Below, in pieces: positions 28,949 through 38,368 of a stretch of DNA of 64,000 nucleotides. The stretch is from Pseudoalteromonas arabiensis (GTDB lineage: Bacteria; Pseudomonadota; Gammaproteobacteria; Enterobacterales; Alteromonadaceae). Each line of letters starts with the position of its first letter. The stretch's first letter is position 1. The translations under genes and the position numbers were made by a program. Where the stretch lies: positions 36,262 to 100,261 of the forward strand of contig NZ_LRUF01000009.1 of NCBI RefSeq assembly GCF_001550155.1, given 5' to 3'. A model generated the notes under the pieces. The model was not told where the DNA came from. It worked only from the letters and a program-made list of their open reading frames with translations, and searched no databases.

Positions 28949-29688
28949 TAACGTAAAACCTCTTCTAACAATAATGATGCATCGCTTTGTTCGTCACGGT
29001 ATTTCACTATCAGTGCACAAGACATGCTTAGACCTTGCTCGCGAGCCCACGCATTTGAAGCAGGGCGAGAGCCTGGGATCACAATCGCGTTTTCTGGGAT
29101 CGCTTCACCTTTATCTAGCTGGCGCTCATTCACACAATCGTAGACGGGAATAGTTGCAGATAAGCGCACACCCGGCGCAAGCACAGCACCTTTTTTCACA
29201 ACCACACCTTCAACAATAACGCAGCCTGCGCCGATGAATGCATCATCTTCAATCACCACTGGGCTGGCACCAATTGGCTCAAGTACGCCACCTAACTGTA
29301 CTGCTGCACTTAGGTGGACATTTTTACCTACTTGTGCGCATGAGCCCACTAGTGCGTGGCTGTCGACCATCGTGCCTTCATCGATAAAAGCACCAATATT
29401 TACATACGCTGGTGGCATGATAATCGTGCCTTTGGCAACGTGTGCGCCACGACGAACACTGCTACCACCTGGTACCATACGCACGCCTGCATCGGCTGCA
29501 AAGCCTTGTGGTGCTAAGTTGTGCTTATCAACAAAACCACCTGGGAACTCGGTATTCGTGCCATTTTTGAAAGCGTCTAAAATGCCTTGCTTAACGTCAA
29601 CATTGGCGTGCCAGTTGCCGTTCTCGTCTTGTGTTGCTGCGCGAACTGCGCCTGATTCTAAGTTGTTTAATAATTCTAACCAGCTCAT
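28948..29688 (-). CDS. dapD: Tetrahydrodipicolinate N-succinyltransferase
   Basis: DapD transfers succinyl from succinyl-CoA to tetrahydrodipicolinate, committing it to the succinylase branch of lysine synthesis. The 246-residue protein has a helical N-terminus and a left-handed beta-helix of hexapeptide repeats with MPPAYVNIGAFIDEGTMVDSHALVGSCAQVGKN, very close to known DapD blocks. It is shorter than the 274-residue E. coli enzyme. The ATG at 29688 has CAGG 7 bases ahead and avoids overlap with dapA. An in-frame TTG at 29712 is the alternative. Confidence 0.88.
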   Translation of the reverse strand: MSWLELLNNLESGAVRAATQDENGNWHANVDVKQGILDAFKNGTNTEFPGGFVDKHNLAPQGFAADAGVRMVPGGSSVRRGAHVAKGTIIMPPAYVNIGAFIDEGTMVDSHALVGSCAQVGKNVHLSAAVQLGGVLEPIGASPVVIEDDAFIGAGCVIVEGVVVKKGAVLAPGVRLSATIPVYDCVNERQLDKGEAIPENAIVIPGSRPASNAWAREQGLSMSCALIVKYRDEQSDASLLLEEVLR

Positions 29689-29702
29689 GATAAAACCTGT
29701 TT

Positions 29703-30587
29703 TTAGTTCCAAGATAAAATTGTGTTGTTTGCGTGGGTGATGCCGTCTGTTTGCTCAAGCTCTAAATGCGTAAGCGGCGGACGTAAATGCGGGGTATTTA
29801 TTTTACCTTGCAGGTGCATCAGTACTTTTACGGGGATTGGGTTTGCCACAGCGAATAAACTTTGGATTGCTTGCGACCAATCGGTGAATAGATTTGGGTA
29901 TTGACCACTTAAACTGCGTTTAACAAACTCATGGGTTTGACTCGGCCAAGCATTCGCGGCAACCGACACTAAACCTTTTGCACCAGCTTGAGCAAAATAC
30001 GGCATAAGTGCATCATCGCCACTGAAAATGGCCAGTGTTGGCGATGCCGTTCTAAAACCTTCAAATTTACTAATGTCGCCACTGGCTTCTTTTAAAGCCC
30101 ACAGGTTTTTGTGCTCAGCAAGGTTTTTGATCACCTGCGGTGCAATCTCAACTGCGCTTCTTCCAGGTACGTTATACAACATACAAGGGTGATGACTTGC
30201 GTTAAGTAGGCTTTCAAACCAATGTGTTTGGCCAACAACCCCAGGTTTTGCATACAGAGGTGAGCCCAATAGATAGCCATGAATAGGGAGTTGATTGCAG
30301 TATTCAACCCAAGCAATTTGTTGCTTAAGGTTCATGCCGCCTACAGCAACCATGAGGGGGACACTCGGTGCTAATTGGCAAACATGCTCAACAATGGCTT
30401 GCTGCTCTTTAAGTGAAAGCGCCAGTCCTTCACCGGTACTGCCAAGTAATAAAATGCCGTTATTTGCATCTTGCTGCTCAGCCACCAGTTGTTCAAGGGC
30501 CGTGTAATCGACCTCGCCAGATTCAGAAAATGGCGTGACAAGCGCTGTCCATAATGGATAGTCGTTTAAATCAAAATTGTTGATCAT
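29703..30587 (-). CDS. dapA: 4-hydroxy-tetrahydrodipicolinate synthase
   Basis: DapA condenses pyruvate with aspartate semialdehyde, the first committed lysine step. The 294-residue TIM barrel has Schiff-base Lys166 (ALKEASGD), Tyr138 and Arg143 (YNVPGR), and the GSTGEG loop, where most DapA enzymes have GTTGE. It is the first gene of the operon dapA-dapD-lysA-M14 hydrolase and is preceded by a lysine riboswitch leader of about 380 bases. A second dapA elsewhere in the genome cannot be excluded. Confidence 0.9.
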   Translation of the reverse strand: MINNFDLNDYPLWTALVTPFSESGEVDYTALEQLVAEQQDANNGILLLGSTGEGLALSLKEQQAIVEHVCQLAPSVPLMVAVGGMNLKQQIAWVEYCNQLPIHGYLLGSPLYAKPGVVGQTHWFESLLNASHHPCMLYNVPGRSAVEIAPQVIKNLAEHKNLWALKEASGDISKFEGFRTASPTLAIFSGDDALMPYFAQAGAKGLVSVAANAWPSQTHEFVKRSLSGQYPNLFTDWSQAIQSLFAVANPIPVKVLMHLQGKINTPHLRPPLTHLELEQTDGITHANNTILSWN

Positions 30588-30694
30588 CTCTCACGAACTT
30601 ATAAGGTATTCGAAGAGTTTATGCGGGAACATTTGAATGGAGCCGCATGTCGTCATTCGAACAAGGTATAATTCGAAGAGCGAATGGGCTTAAA

Positions 30695-30721
30695 ATAATA
30701 AAGACGCGACGGCCTTATTAT
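30695..30721 (-). terminator. Possible riboswitch expression-platform hairpin
   Basis: On the minus strand ATAATAAGG pairs with CTTTATTAT (one G-U pair) around a 9-base loop, followed by only TTTA. It begins 7 bases after the P1 helix of the lysine aptamer, so it may be the regulated terminator. It is AT-rich and weak. Confidence 0.35.
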
Positions 30722-30728
30722 ACTAAGA

Positions 30729-30917
30729 CCAGAAGCTCTCCACCAAACTAATCAATAGCACTTTGCTATTGTTGGTGACAGTCGCTGGGATTCAGCCCAG
30801 TCGCCCGAAATAAGCACCTCACAAACGGTGTTACTTCTCGGCGTTAATTCCCCTCACGTATGATCAACAGAGTCTGTGCTCTTCCCATACGCTACCTGAA
30901 TAACGCACCTCTTCCAG
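30729..30917 (-). ncRNA. Lysine riboswitch (L box)
   Basis: On the minus strand this leader contains the ordered conserved blocks of the lysine aptamer. They are GGAAGAGGTGCG, CAGGTAGC, GAAGAG, TGAGGGGAA, CGCCGA, GGGCGACTGGGCTGAATCC, then TGTCACC, GGTGGAG and CTTCTGG. CTGGAAG at the 5' side can pair with CTTCTGG at the 3' side as helix P1, giving an aptamer of about 189 bases, the usual size. It lies 141 bases ahead of dapA. High lysine is expected to shut off the operon. Confidence 0.92.
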
Positions 30918-30975
30918 CCCTTTATGCTCGCTTTAAAGGTTAAAGCCAACATAGTTAAATAGGGTATATTCGGCG

Positions 30976-31005
30976 ATTAAAGCATTTTAGCCATCTAGGT
31001 GTCAA
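30976..31005 (-). promoter_or_regulatory. Sigma-70 promoter of the lysine operon
   Basis: On the minus strand a perfect TTGACA (-35) is followed after 18 bases by TTTAAT (-10, 5 of 6). The start would be near 30969, about 50 bases before the lysine aptamer. Confidence 0.75.
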
Positions 31006-31100
31006 GGCGAAGGGTTTGTTTTTAGTGACCGATTTTGCAACATGGTTACGTATAAGCGTGTTTTTACGTACACTTAGCGTTAACCAAATAAATTGGAAAA

Positions 31101-31799
31101 ATGATGGAAAAATTTAACGATATTTATCAACGAGCCGTATCTCGAAAGGGCAGCGAAGACATGCTGCAGACACTGTTATCAAACCCGCTCGATGATACTG
31201 ATATTGCCAAAATGCATGACGATTTATGGTTAGAAGAGTTCACACGTAAAGTTTTTCAAAGTGGCTTTTATTGGTCTGTTATCAATAACAAGTGGGCAGG
31301 TTTTCGCGACGTGTTTTGGGATTTCAGCGTAGAAAAATTGTTGATGATGCCACCGGATATGCTTGAGCAAAAAGCCAGTGACGAGCGCATAGTTCGTAAT
31401 TTTAAAAAAGTACAAACGATCCCAGAAAACGCATACATGATCCACGAAGTTGCTGAGCAACATGGCAGCTTCAGCCAGTTTATTGCGGATTGGCCAACTG
31501 ACAATATTATTGGCTTGTGGGCCTATCTTAAAAAACATGGTGCGCGTTTAGGAGGGAATACTGGCCCTTACGCTTTGCGAGCGCTTGGTAAAGATACCTT
31601 TTTACTTTCTCGCGATGTAGAAACCTACTTGCGTGCTCACGAGTTGATAGACGGGGGCTTACAAACTAAAAAATCGTTACAAGCAGCGCAAGATTTTTTC
31701 AATGAACTACAACAGCAAAGTGGCTATAGCCTGCAAGCACTTAGTCAGCTTGTGGCCTATGGGGTTGGTGATAACCGCGTAGGTGTAGCCACACGTTAA
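31101..31799 (+). CDS. DNA-3-methyladenine glycosylase I-like protein
   Basis: The 232-residue protein belongs to the Tag-like (adenine glycosylase) helix-hairpin-helix superfamily, with SGFYWSVINNKWAGFRDVFWDF and the following VRNFKKVQTIPENA segment as recognisable landmarks. Classical Tag is about 190 residues with zinc-binding Cys/His; those are not evident here, so it may have a different base specificity. An ATG at 31104 is an alternative start. selO follows after 8 bases on the same strand, so they are likely cotranscribed. It is divergent from the lysine operon. Confidence 0.75.
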   Translation: MMEKFNDIYQRAVSRKGSEDMLQTLLSNPLDDTDIAKMHDDLWLEEFTRKVFQSGFYWSVINNKWAGFRDVFWDFSVEKLLMMPPDMLEQKASDERIVRNFKKVQTIPENAYMIHEVAEQHGSFSQFIADWPTDNIIGLWAYLKKHGARLGGNTGPYALRALGKDTFLLSRDVETYLRAHELIDGGLQTKKSLQAAQDFFNELQQQSGYSLQALSQLVAYGVGDNRVGVATR

Positions 31800-31807
31800 G
31801 GACAGCT

Positions 31808-33220
31808 ATGAAACTGCAAACTCGATACACAGATATTAGTGAACTGCTTGCCATTAAAGATATGCCGAGCGCCGTTGCTGAGCCGCAATTACTGCTATTC
31901 AATGATAGGCTGGCTGATAACTTTTTAATTAAACATGACAGCGAACTTTTAGCTAAATTGCTATCTGGTTCAACGATAGATAGCGCCGTTGCTCCGGTTG
32001 CACTTGGTTACTCAGGTCATCAGTTTGGTCATTTTTCACCGCGTCTTGGTGATGGCAGAGCGCATTTGCTTGGTGCGATTGAGGATCAAGGAGGCACATT
32101 GTGGGATATGCAATTAAAAGGGGCGGGAGCAACTGTATTCTCGCGCGGTGGTGATGGTCGCTGTGCCATTGGCCCTGCAGTACGTGAGTACATTATGAGT
32201 GAGGCGCTTCATGCGCTAGGTATCGCGACTACACGCTGTTTAGCTGTGGTGACTACTGGTGAAACGGTATATCGCAATCCTCCTCGACCTGGTGCAGTCG
32301 TCACTCGCTTAGCTAAAAGCCATATACGTGTAGGTTCATTTCAATACTTAGCAACACAGGGTGATATAGAAGGGTTAGAAAAGCTTGTCGATTACGCTAT
32401 CAGTTGTCATTTTCCTGAAATTAATAGCACTGGAGAACAGCGCTATATCGACTTTTTAACAGCTGTACAAGACAAACAAATTGAGTTGATAGTAAGTTGG
32501 ATGCGTGTCGGTTTTATACACGGTGTTATGAATACTGATAACACCTTGATAAGTGGTGAAACCATTGATTATGGTCCTTGCGCTATGATGAACAACTTTG
32601 ATTTTGATACTGTGTTTAGCTCAATTGATCACCAAGGGCGTTATGCATTTGGCAATCAGCCGACGATTGCCAATTGGAATTGTGCACGCCTAGCTGAAAG
32701 TCTATTGCTCTTATTTAAAGATGAGAAACAGGCGCTTACAGACATTTCGGCGGTTATAAATAGTTTTTCAACTCGGTTCAATGATGCCTTTAATTTGATG
32801 TGGCAACAAAAGCTGGGCTTAGAAAGCATGGAAGAAGATGATCATATACTTGTTTCTGAATTGTTGACGTTAATGAAGCAACATAAATTGGATTATACCA
32901 ACACATTTAATCTTTTGACTGAGTCATTACAGTCTCCGGTAACCATACCTGCCAATATAAAAGAATGGTATAAAAAATGGTTTTTAAGAACATCTACTCA
33001 AAGTTATAAAACGATGCGTGCTGTTAATCCTGCAGTCATTCCACGCAACCATAATATCGAAATGATTATAGGTGAATATGAGAACTCTGGAAAAAGCGCT
33101 TCACTGGAAGCATTTTTGAAAGTGATATCAAATCCTTATAATTATAAAGCTGAAAATACACATTGGTACGCGCCTCCTAAGGAAGGTGATGCGAATTATC
33201 AAACTTTTTGTGGAACTTAA
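31808..33220 (+). CDS. selO: Protein adenylyltransferase SelO (YdiU/UPF0061)
   Basis: SelO is a pseudokinase-fold enzyme that transfers AMP from ATP to hydroxyl side chains of redox proteins. The 470-residue sequence shows GYSGHQFGHFSPRLGDGRA, the LKGAGATVFSRGGDGRCA nucleotide region, and HGVMNTDNT...DYGPCA in place of the kinase catalytic and metal loops. The C-terminal selenocysteine or Cys of some members is represented by the terminal FCGT. TAAGGA precedes the ATG. It is probably cotranscribed with the glycosylase gene. Confidence 0.93.
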   Translation: MKLQTRYTDISELLAIKDMPSAVAEPQLLLFNDRLADNFLIKHDSELLAKLLSGSTIDSAVAPVALGYSGHQFGHFSPRLGDGRAHLLGAIEDQGGTLWDMQLKGAGATVFSRGGDGRCAIGPAVREYIMSEALHALGIATTRCLAVVTTGETVYRNPPRPGAVVTRLAKSHIRVGSFQYLATQGDIEGLEKLVDYAISCHFPEINSTGEQRYIDFLTAVQDKQIELIVSWMRVGFIHGVMNTDNTLISGETIDYGPCAMMNNFDFDTVFSSIDHQGRYAFGNQPTIANWNCARLAESLLLLFKDEKQALTDISAVINSFSTRFNDAFNLMWQQKLGLESMEEDDHILVSELLTLMKQHKLDYTNTFNLLTESLQSPVTIPANIKEWYKKWFLRTSTQSYKTMRAVNPAVIPRNHNIEMIIGEYENSGKSASLEAFLKVISNPYNYKAENTHWYAPPKEGDANYQTFCGT

Positions 33221-33597
33221 AAAATTCCAGAAAAGGCTGATTGTTAGCGACTGTGCCTAAGTGTAATATTTAACACTATGCTAAGAAATATGACTGAACA
33301 CTTTTTATATAAATTTATGTACCTAGTTATTAAGTCTATTTTTTAGTTAATTTATAGTGGTTGTTCATTAACAATAATAACGTATTGTTAATTTGAATGA
33401 CGATTTAACTATAGTATTAGGTAAGTTTTATATTATCACCTATAGTTTCTAATGACCTAAATCAAACTATGATTTGAGTTGGTAATATAACCTGCTACCT
33501 ATTAAGTATAGGTTAACAAAACGAAGAGTATTCTGCTTATAAAATGGGCTGGGATGACTTAGCTGAAAATTTTAATTGTGAAAATGGGAAGGAAACA
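33221..33597. other. AT-rich intergenic region with inverted repeats before the OmpA-like gene
   Basis: About 375 bases without a gene. It holds a perfect 10-bp inverted repeat with a 6-base spacer (33367-33376 and 33383-33392, arms ATTAACAATA). Two shorter inverted repeats are AAATCA/TGATTT (about 33460-33476) and ACCTAT/ATAGGT (about 33497-33513). A TATAAA box near 33538 may be the porin promoter -10. No clear selO terminator was seen. Confidence 0.5.
33367..33392. repeat. 10-bp inverted repeat upstream of the OmpA-like gene
   Basis: ATTAACAATA, 6 bases, TATTGTTAAT: both arms match perfectly. It may be an operator or a transcript-end hairpin after selO. Confidence 0.55.
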
Positions 33598-34647
33598 ATG
33601 AAATTAAAATCACTTACAATGGCGATCGCATTAGCTGCAACTAGTGCATCAACATTTGCTGCAGAAAAAGAAGGTTTTTATATCGGTGTATTCGGTGACT
33701 ACTACGATGCATCTTGGATTGCAACAGATTACTCACCTAACGTGAGAACTGGTTATGCAACGGGCTTCGGTGCTGAGATTGGTTACCGATTCTCAGATTA
33801 CTGGAGTGCTCGTTTAGAGTACGCTGATGGAAATATTGATACTGAACACCTAATCACGGGTGATAAGTACGACATGGACATGGATAGATACGGCATTGAC
33901 ATGCTGCACCATTTTTCTGGTGGTCCATTCTACGGTGTATTAGGTCTGAAAGAAATTGATGTGTACGAGAAAAGTACATTTGCAAACATTGGTTTAGGTT
34001 ACCAGCACTTTGTAACTGAAGGTCTATCAGTTAACTTTGAAACATCTTACTACCGAGGTTTAGAGTTCAGTGAGTCAGACTTAAACGCTAAGTTTGGTGT
34101 AAGCTACTTATTCGGTCAATCAAGCGAGCCAGCGGCGCCTGTTGAGCCAGCTCCAGTTGTTGTTCAAGAGCCAACAGATTCAGATTCTGATAATGATGGT
34201 GTACTTGATGCTGATGACCAATGTGCAAACACGCCTATGACAGATGCTGTAGATGCAACGGGTTGTACTTTATATGAAGAGAAGCCAGTAACAATTAGCC
34301 TACTAGTTAGCTTTGCTCATGACTCAGCAGCCGTTCCACAACGCTACTTTGATGACATTGCTGAAGTTGCTACCTTCATGAAAGAAAACACAGACGCAAC
34401 GGTTGTTTTAGAAGGCCATGCTTCAGCAGTAGGTGATGCTGAGTACAATATGACTCTATCTAAGAAGCGTGCGGATGATGTTGCTGATGAATTAATCAAA
34501 GACGGCATCTCTGAAGATCGTATTTCAACTGTAGGCTATGGTGAAGAGCGTTTGAAGAATGAAGCAAACACTTTAGAAGCTCACGCTGAAAACCGTCGTG
34601 TTGAAGCACAATTAACATCAACTCAACGTGTAAAAGTTATGCGTTAA
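33598..34647 (+). CDS. OmpA-family outer-membrane protein
   Basis: The 349-residue precursor has a signal peptide ending at TFAAEK. An 8-strand OmpA-like beta-barrel (about residues 25-180) is followed by a Pro/Val linker. A thrombospondin type-3 calcium-binding repeat (DSDNDGVLDADDQCANTP, about 198-215) precedes a C-terminal peptidoglycan-binding OmpA domain (about 235-349) with LEGHASAVGDAEYN and NRRVEA. The ATG at 33598 with GGAAGGAA upstream is chosen over an upstream start at 33544, which would hide the signal peptide. It anchors the outer membrane to the cell wall. Confidence 0.92.
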   Translation: MKLKSLTMAIALAATSASTFAAEKEGFYIGVFGDYYDASWIATDYSPNVRTGYATGFGAEIGYRFSDYWSARLEYADGNIDTEHLITGDKYDMDMDRYGIDMLHHFSGGPFYGVLGLKEIDVYEKSTFANIGLGYQHFVTEGLSVNFETSYYRGLEFSESDLNAKFGVSYLFGQSSEPAAPVEPAPVVVQEPTDSDSDNDGVLDADDQCANTPMTDAVDATGCTLYEEKPVTISLLVSFAHDSAAVPQRYFDDIAEVATFMKENTDATVVLEGHASAVGDAEYNMTLSKKRADDVADELIKDGISEDRISTVGYGEERLKNEANTLEAHAENRRVEAQLTSTQRVKVMR

Positions 34648-34669
34648 TAGTGAGTTGTAAGTTTTGATA

Positions 34670-34696
34670 AACCCAGCCAAGTGGCTGGGTTTTTTT
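34670..34696 (+). terminator. Rho-independent terminator of the OmpA-like gene
   Basis: AACCCAGCC/GGCTGGGTT with a 4-base AAGT loop and a T-tract. Confidence 0.9.
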
Positions 34697-34929
34697 ATGC
34701 CCAAAATAAGAATGATTCTTACTTAATAAATATTCATCTGAATAGCTTTTTTTTTAACTACTATTCATGCTATTTATAGTGAATATAAAGTGCCTAACCG
34801 CAGCATGGATTTTCATCTATACTTAAAAGCTTTATAATCAATCGTCAGAATACTATAAGTACTGGGTTATATATTTGGTATTTAGTTTAATACTACCGAG
34901 TACTTTCACGTCACCAAGAGGGCAATATT

Positions 34930-37527
34930 GTGCTACAAGAATATCGTAAACACGTAGAAGAACGTGCCGCGTTAGGTATCGTACCAGCGCCATTAGATGC
35001 TCAGCAAACGGCTGATCTTATTGAACTAATTAAAAATCCACCAGCAGGCGAAGAAGAGTTTATTGTTGATCTTCTTGTTAACCGCGTACCACCAGGTGTT
35101 GATGATGCTGCTTACATCAAAGCAGGTTTCTTAGCTGCAGTTGCAAAAGGTGAAGCGAGCTCTCCACTGGTATCAAAAGAAAAAGCTGCTGAGCTACTTG
35201 GTACTATGTTAGGTGGTTACAACATAGCACCTATGATTGATCTTTTGGATGACGCAGCGTTAGCACCAATTGTTGTTAAAGGTTTATCTAACACATTATT
35301 AATGTTCGATGCTTTCTACGATGTAGAAGAAAAAGCGAAAGCAGGTAACGAGTTTGCTAAGCAAGTAATCGAGTCTTGGGCAAATGCAGAGTGGTTTGTA
35401 AACAAGCCTGCAGTTGCTGAAAAAATCTCAGTTACGGTATTCAAAGTAACTGGCGAAACAAATACGGATGACCTTTCTCCAGCACCTGATGCATGGTCAC
35501 GTCCAGATATTCCACTACATGCTTTAGCAATGCTGAAGAATGAACGTGATGGCATCAATCCTGACAAACCAGGTGAAGTGGGGCCAATCTCACAGCTAGA
35601 AGAGCTTAAAACGAAAGGTTTACCTCTTGCATATGTTGGTGATGTAGTTGGTACGGGTTCCTCTCGTAAATCTGCAACTAACTCTGTACTTTGGTTCATG
35701 GGTGATGATATTCCTCACGTACCTAACAAACGCGTTGGTGGTGTATGTTTAGGCGGTAAAATCGCCCCTATCTTCTTCAACACAATGGAAGACTCTGGTG
35801 CGTTACCAATTGAGCTACCTGTTGATGAGCTAAACATGGGTGACCAAATCGATATCTTCCCATACGAAGGTGTTGTTAAGCGTCACGGTACTGATGAAGT
35901 AATCTCTACTTTCTCTTTAAAATCAGACGTAATTCTTGATGAAGTGCGTGCTGGTGGTCGTATTCCACTAATCATCGGTCGTGGTTTAACGGATAAAGCG
36001 CGTGCATCACTAGGTATGGAAGCTGAAGATATCTTCCGCAAACCTGCTCTTGTAACTGATTCTGGTAAAGGCTTCACATTAGCTCAGAAGATGGTTGGTA
36101 AAGCATGTAACATGCCTGGCGTACGTCCTGGTCAATACTGTGAGCCGAAAATGACCACTGTTGGTTCGCAAGATACAACAGGTCCTATGACCCGTGATGA
36201 ACTTAAAGACCTTGCTTGTTTAGGTTTCTCTGCAGATTTAACAATGCAGTCTTTCTGTCATACATCAGCTTATCCTAAACCAATCGACGTAAACACTCAC
36301 CACACACTTCCTGATTTCATCATGAACCGTGGCGGTGTATCACTACGTCCAGGTGACGGTGTAATCCACTCATGGTTAAACCGTATGTTATTACCAGATA
36401 CAGTAGGTACGGGTGGTGACTCGCATACTCGTTTCCCTCTTGGTATTTCATTCCCAGCGGGTTCTGGTGCAGTCGCATTTGCAGCGGCAACAGGTGTAAT
36501 GCCTCTTGATATGCCTGAGTCAATCTTAGTACGTTTCAAAGGCGAAATGCAGCCAGGTATCACATTACGTGACCTCGTTCATGCTATCCCTTACTACGGT
36601 ATCAAAGAAGGTCTTCTAACAGTTGAGAAGAAAGGTAAAATCAACGAATTCTCTGGTCGTGTACTAGAAATTGAAGGTGTTGAGCACCTAACTGTTGAGC
36701 AAGCTTTCGAACTTTCTGATGCGTCAGCTGAGCGTTCAGCGGCAGGTTGTACAGTTAAGCTTTCTAAAGAGTCTATTGCTGAATACCTAGAGTCAAACAT
36801 CGTAATGCTTAAGTGGATGATCTCTGAAGGTTACGGTGATGTTCGTACTATTGAGCGTCGTATCACAGCAATGCAAGAGTGGTTAGCTAACCCTGAACTT
36901 ATGGAAGCGGATGCAGATGCAGAGTACAAACATGTACTTGAAATCGACCTTGCAGACATTAAAGAGCCTATTCTTTGTGCTCCAAATGATCCTGATGATG
37001 CACGCCTTCTTTCAGACGTTACTGGCGAGAAAATCGATGAAGTATTTATCGGTTCTTGTATGACTAACATCGGTCACTTCCGTGCTGCAGGTAAACTACT
37101 CGATGGTTTCAGTGGTCGAATCCCAACTCAACTTTGGGTTGCACCACCAACGAAGATGGATAAAGACCAGCTTACTGACGAAGGTTACTACGGTATCTTT
37201 GGCCGTGTAGGTGCACGTATCGAAACGCCAGGATGTTCACTCTGTATGGGTAACCAAGCACGTGTTGCTGATAAAGCAACGGTTGTGTCTACCTCTACGC
37301 GTAACTTCCCTAACCGTCTAGGTACTGGCGCAAACGTATTCTTAGCATCAGCAGAGCTTGCAGCAGTAGCGGCAATCTTAGGTAAACTTCCTACACCTGC
37401 TGAGTACCAAGAGTACGCAGCTAAGATCAATGCAACGGCAGCTGATACTTACCGTTACTTAAACTTCCACCGTATGCCTCAGTATACGAAAAAGGCAGAT
37501 GAAGTAATCATTCAGCAAGCTGTTTAA
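34930..37527 (+). CDS. acnB: Aconitate hydratase B / 2-methylisocitrate dehydratase
   Basis: AcnB is the main TCA-cycle aconitase in gammaproteobacteria. The 865 residues equal the E. coli length. The order is an N-terminal HEAT-like domain, the swivel domain ([15 protein letters not shown]), then the 4Fe-4S catalytic domains with CYS motifs [11 protein letters not shown] and GCSLCMGNQ. The start is GTG, with GAGGG upstream. It is flanked by strong terminators on both sides, so it is monocistronic. AcnA at 5.3 kb is the second isozyme. Confidence 0.97.
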   Translation: MLQEYRKHVEERAALGIVPAPLDAQQTADLIELIKNPPAGEEEFIVDLLVNRVPPGVDDAAYIKAGFLAAVAKGEASSPLVSKEKAAELLGTMLGGYNIAPMIDLLDDAALAPIVVKGLSNTLLMFDAFYDVEEKAKAGNEFAKQVIESWANAEWFVNKPAVAEKISVTVFKVTGETNTDDLSPAPDAWSRPDIPLHALAMLKNERDGINPDKPGEVGPISQLEELKTKGLPLAYVGDVVGTGSSRKSATNSVLWFMGDDIPHVPNKRVGGVCLGGKIAPIFFNTMEDSGALPIELPVDELNMGDQIDIFPYEGVVKRHGTDEVISTFSLKSDVILDEVRAGGRIPLIIGRGLTDKARASLGMEAEDIFRKPALVTDSGKGFTLAQKMVGKACNMPGVRPGQYCEPKMTTVGSQDTTGPMTRDELKDLACLGFSADLTMQSFCHTSAYPKPIDVNTHHTLPDFIMNRGGVSLRPGDGVIHSWLNRMLLPDTVGTGGDSHTRFPLGISFPAGSGAVAFAAATGVMPLDMPESILVRFKGEMQPGITLRDLVHAIPYYGIKEGLLTVEKKGKINEFSGRVLEIEGVEHLTVEQAFELSDASAERSAAGCTVKLSKESIAEYLESNIVMLKWMISEGYGDVRTIERRITAMQEWLANPELMEADADAEYKHVLEIDLADIKEPILCAPNDPDDARLLSDVTGEKIDEVFIGSCMTNIGHFRAAGKLLDGFSGRIPTQLWVAPPTKMDKDQLTDEGYYGIFGRVGARIETPGCSLCMGNQARVADKATVVSTSTRNFPNRLGTGANVFLASAELAAVAAILGKLPTPAEYQEYAAKINATAADTYRYLNFHRMPQYTKKADEVIIQQAV

Positions 37528-37552
37528 TAAGTAAATAGTGTATTTTTACTTT

Positions 37553-37578
37553 AAAGCCCGCATTTTTGCGGGCTTTTT
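37553..37578 (+). terminator. Rho-independent terminator of acnB
   Basis: AAAGCCCGCA/TGCGGGCTTT stem followed by T residues, 25 bases after the stop. Confidence 0.9.
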
Positions 37579-37726
37579 ATATTTTAGATTAAATTTTCAT
37601 TATTTTGACTTTATCGATCTTAAAATTGATCAATAACTGCATAGAGTTTACATAATAACGCAATATTTTCCCTTCAATTGCATTAAAATCCTCGCCAATA
37701 TTCTCAACATTTAAGGCGAGATCTTT

Positions 37727-38359
37727 ATGACTACATTAAACAACCAGAACCTCTTACAACTTCGCTTTGTAAGCCAAGCACATATTGACGCAGTTAAGCC
37801 TTCTTTTGCTAACCTTCCTGCTAATCCATACGCAGATGGTGAATTTCGTAAGCGTCGTTATTCAGTAATTAAAGTTGTTGATGGCGAACTAAAACTACAA
37901 CCAACAAAAGCATTCGTACAAGACGACTCTATCAATACCTTTCAAGGTAATGTTGAGCGTACCTATGAAAATCTAGAAGATAGCTTATTAGCCACTGATG
38001 GCATGAAGCAAATCGTTAATCAGTTCCGCGATATGACCGGTATTAGCGATGACCGCGATATTGAAATCCATCAATTTAGAATGCTTGCGATCGACAGCGA
38101 CACACCTGCTGCCCCTGAAGGTGTTCACCAAGATGGTTTTGATCACGTGTGTGTATGTGGTGTATCACACGAAAACCTAGAAGGTGGTGAGCTACTTGTG
38201 TATGAACACCAGCAAGCAGAGCCATGTTTCAAAATGGAAATTAAAGACGGCATGTTCGCGCTTATTAATGACCGTGAAGTATGGCACAACGCAACGCCAA
38301 TGAATAAATTAGACGCAAGCAAAGAAGGTTACCTTGATTGCTTCGTACTAACTGCGTAA
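37727..38359 (+). CDS. 2OG-Fe(II) dioxygenase of the PF10014 (amino acid hydroxylase-like) family
   Basis: The 210-residue protein fits the 2OG-Fe_Oxy_2 family, which includes Bacillus L-isoleucine 4-hydroxylase. Iron ligands are His134 and Asp136 in GVHQDG and a distal His187 in REVWHN. The RKRRYSVIKV segment near residue 45 is also family-like. A free amino acid is a plausible substrate, but the target is unknown. GGCGAG precedes the ATG. A class-V PLP enzyme gene follows after 9 bases and is surely cotranscribed. Confidence 0.85.
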   Translation: MTTLNNQNLLQLRFVSQAHIDAVKPSFANLPANPYADGEFRKRRYSVIKVVDGELKLQPTKAFVQDDSINTFQGNVERTYENLEDSLLATDGMKQIVNQFRDMTGISDDRDIEIHQFRMLAIDSDTPAAPEGVHQDGFDHVCVCGVSHENLEGGELLVYEHQQAEPCFKMEIKDGMFALINDREVWHNATPMNKLDASKEGYLDCFVLTA

Positions 38360-38368
38360 GGATAAAAC

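Noticed and set aside
35316..37430. Several minus-strand reading frames opposite acnB
   Set aside because: Shadows of a strongly codon-biased gene; Ser/Arg-rich composition and no ribosome sites.
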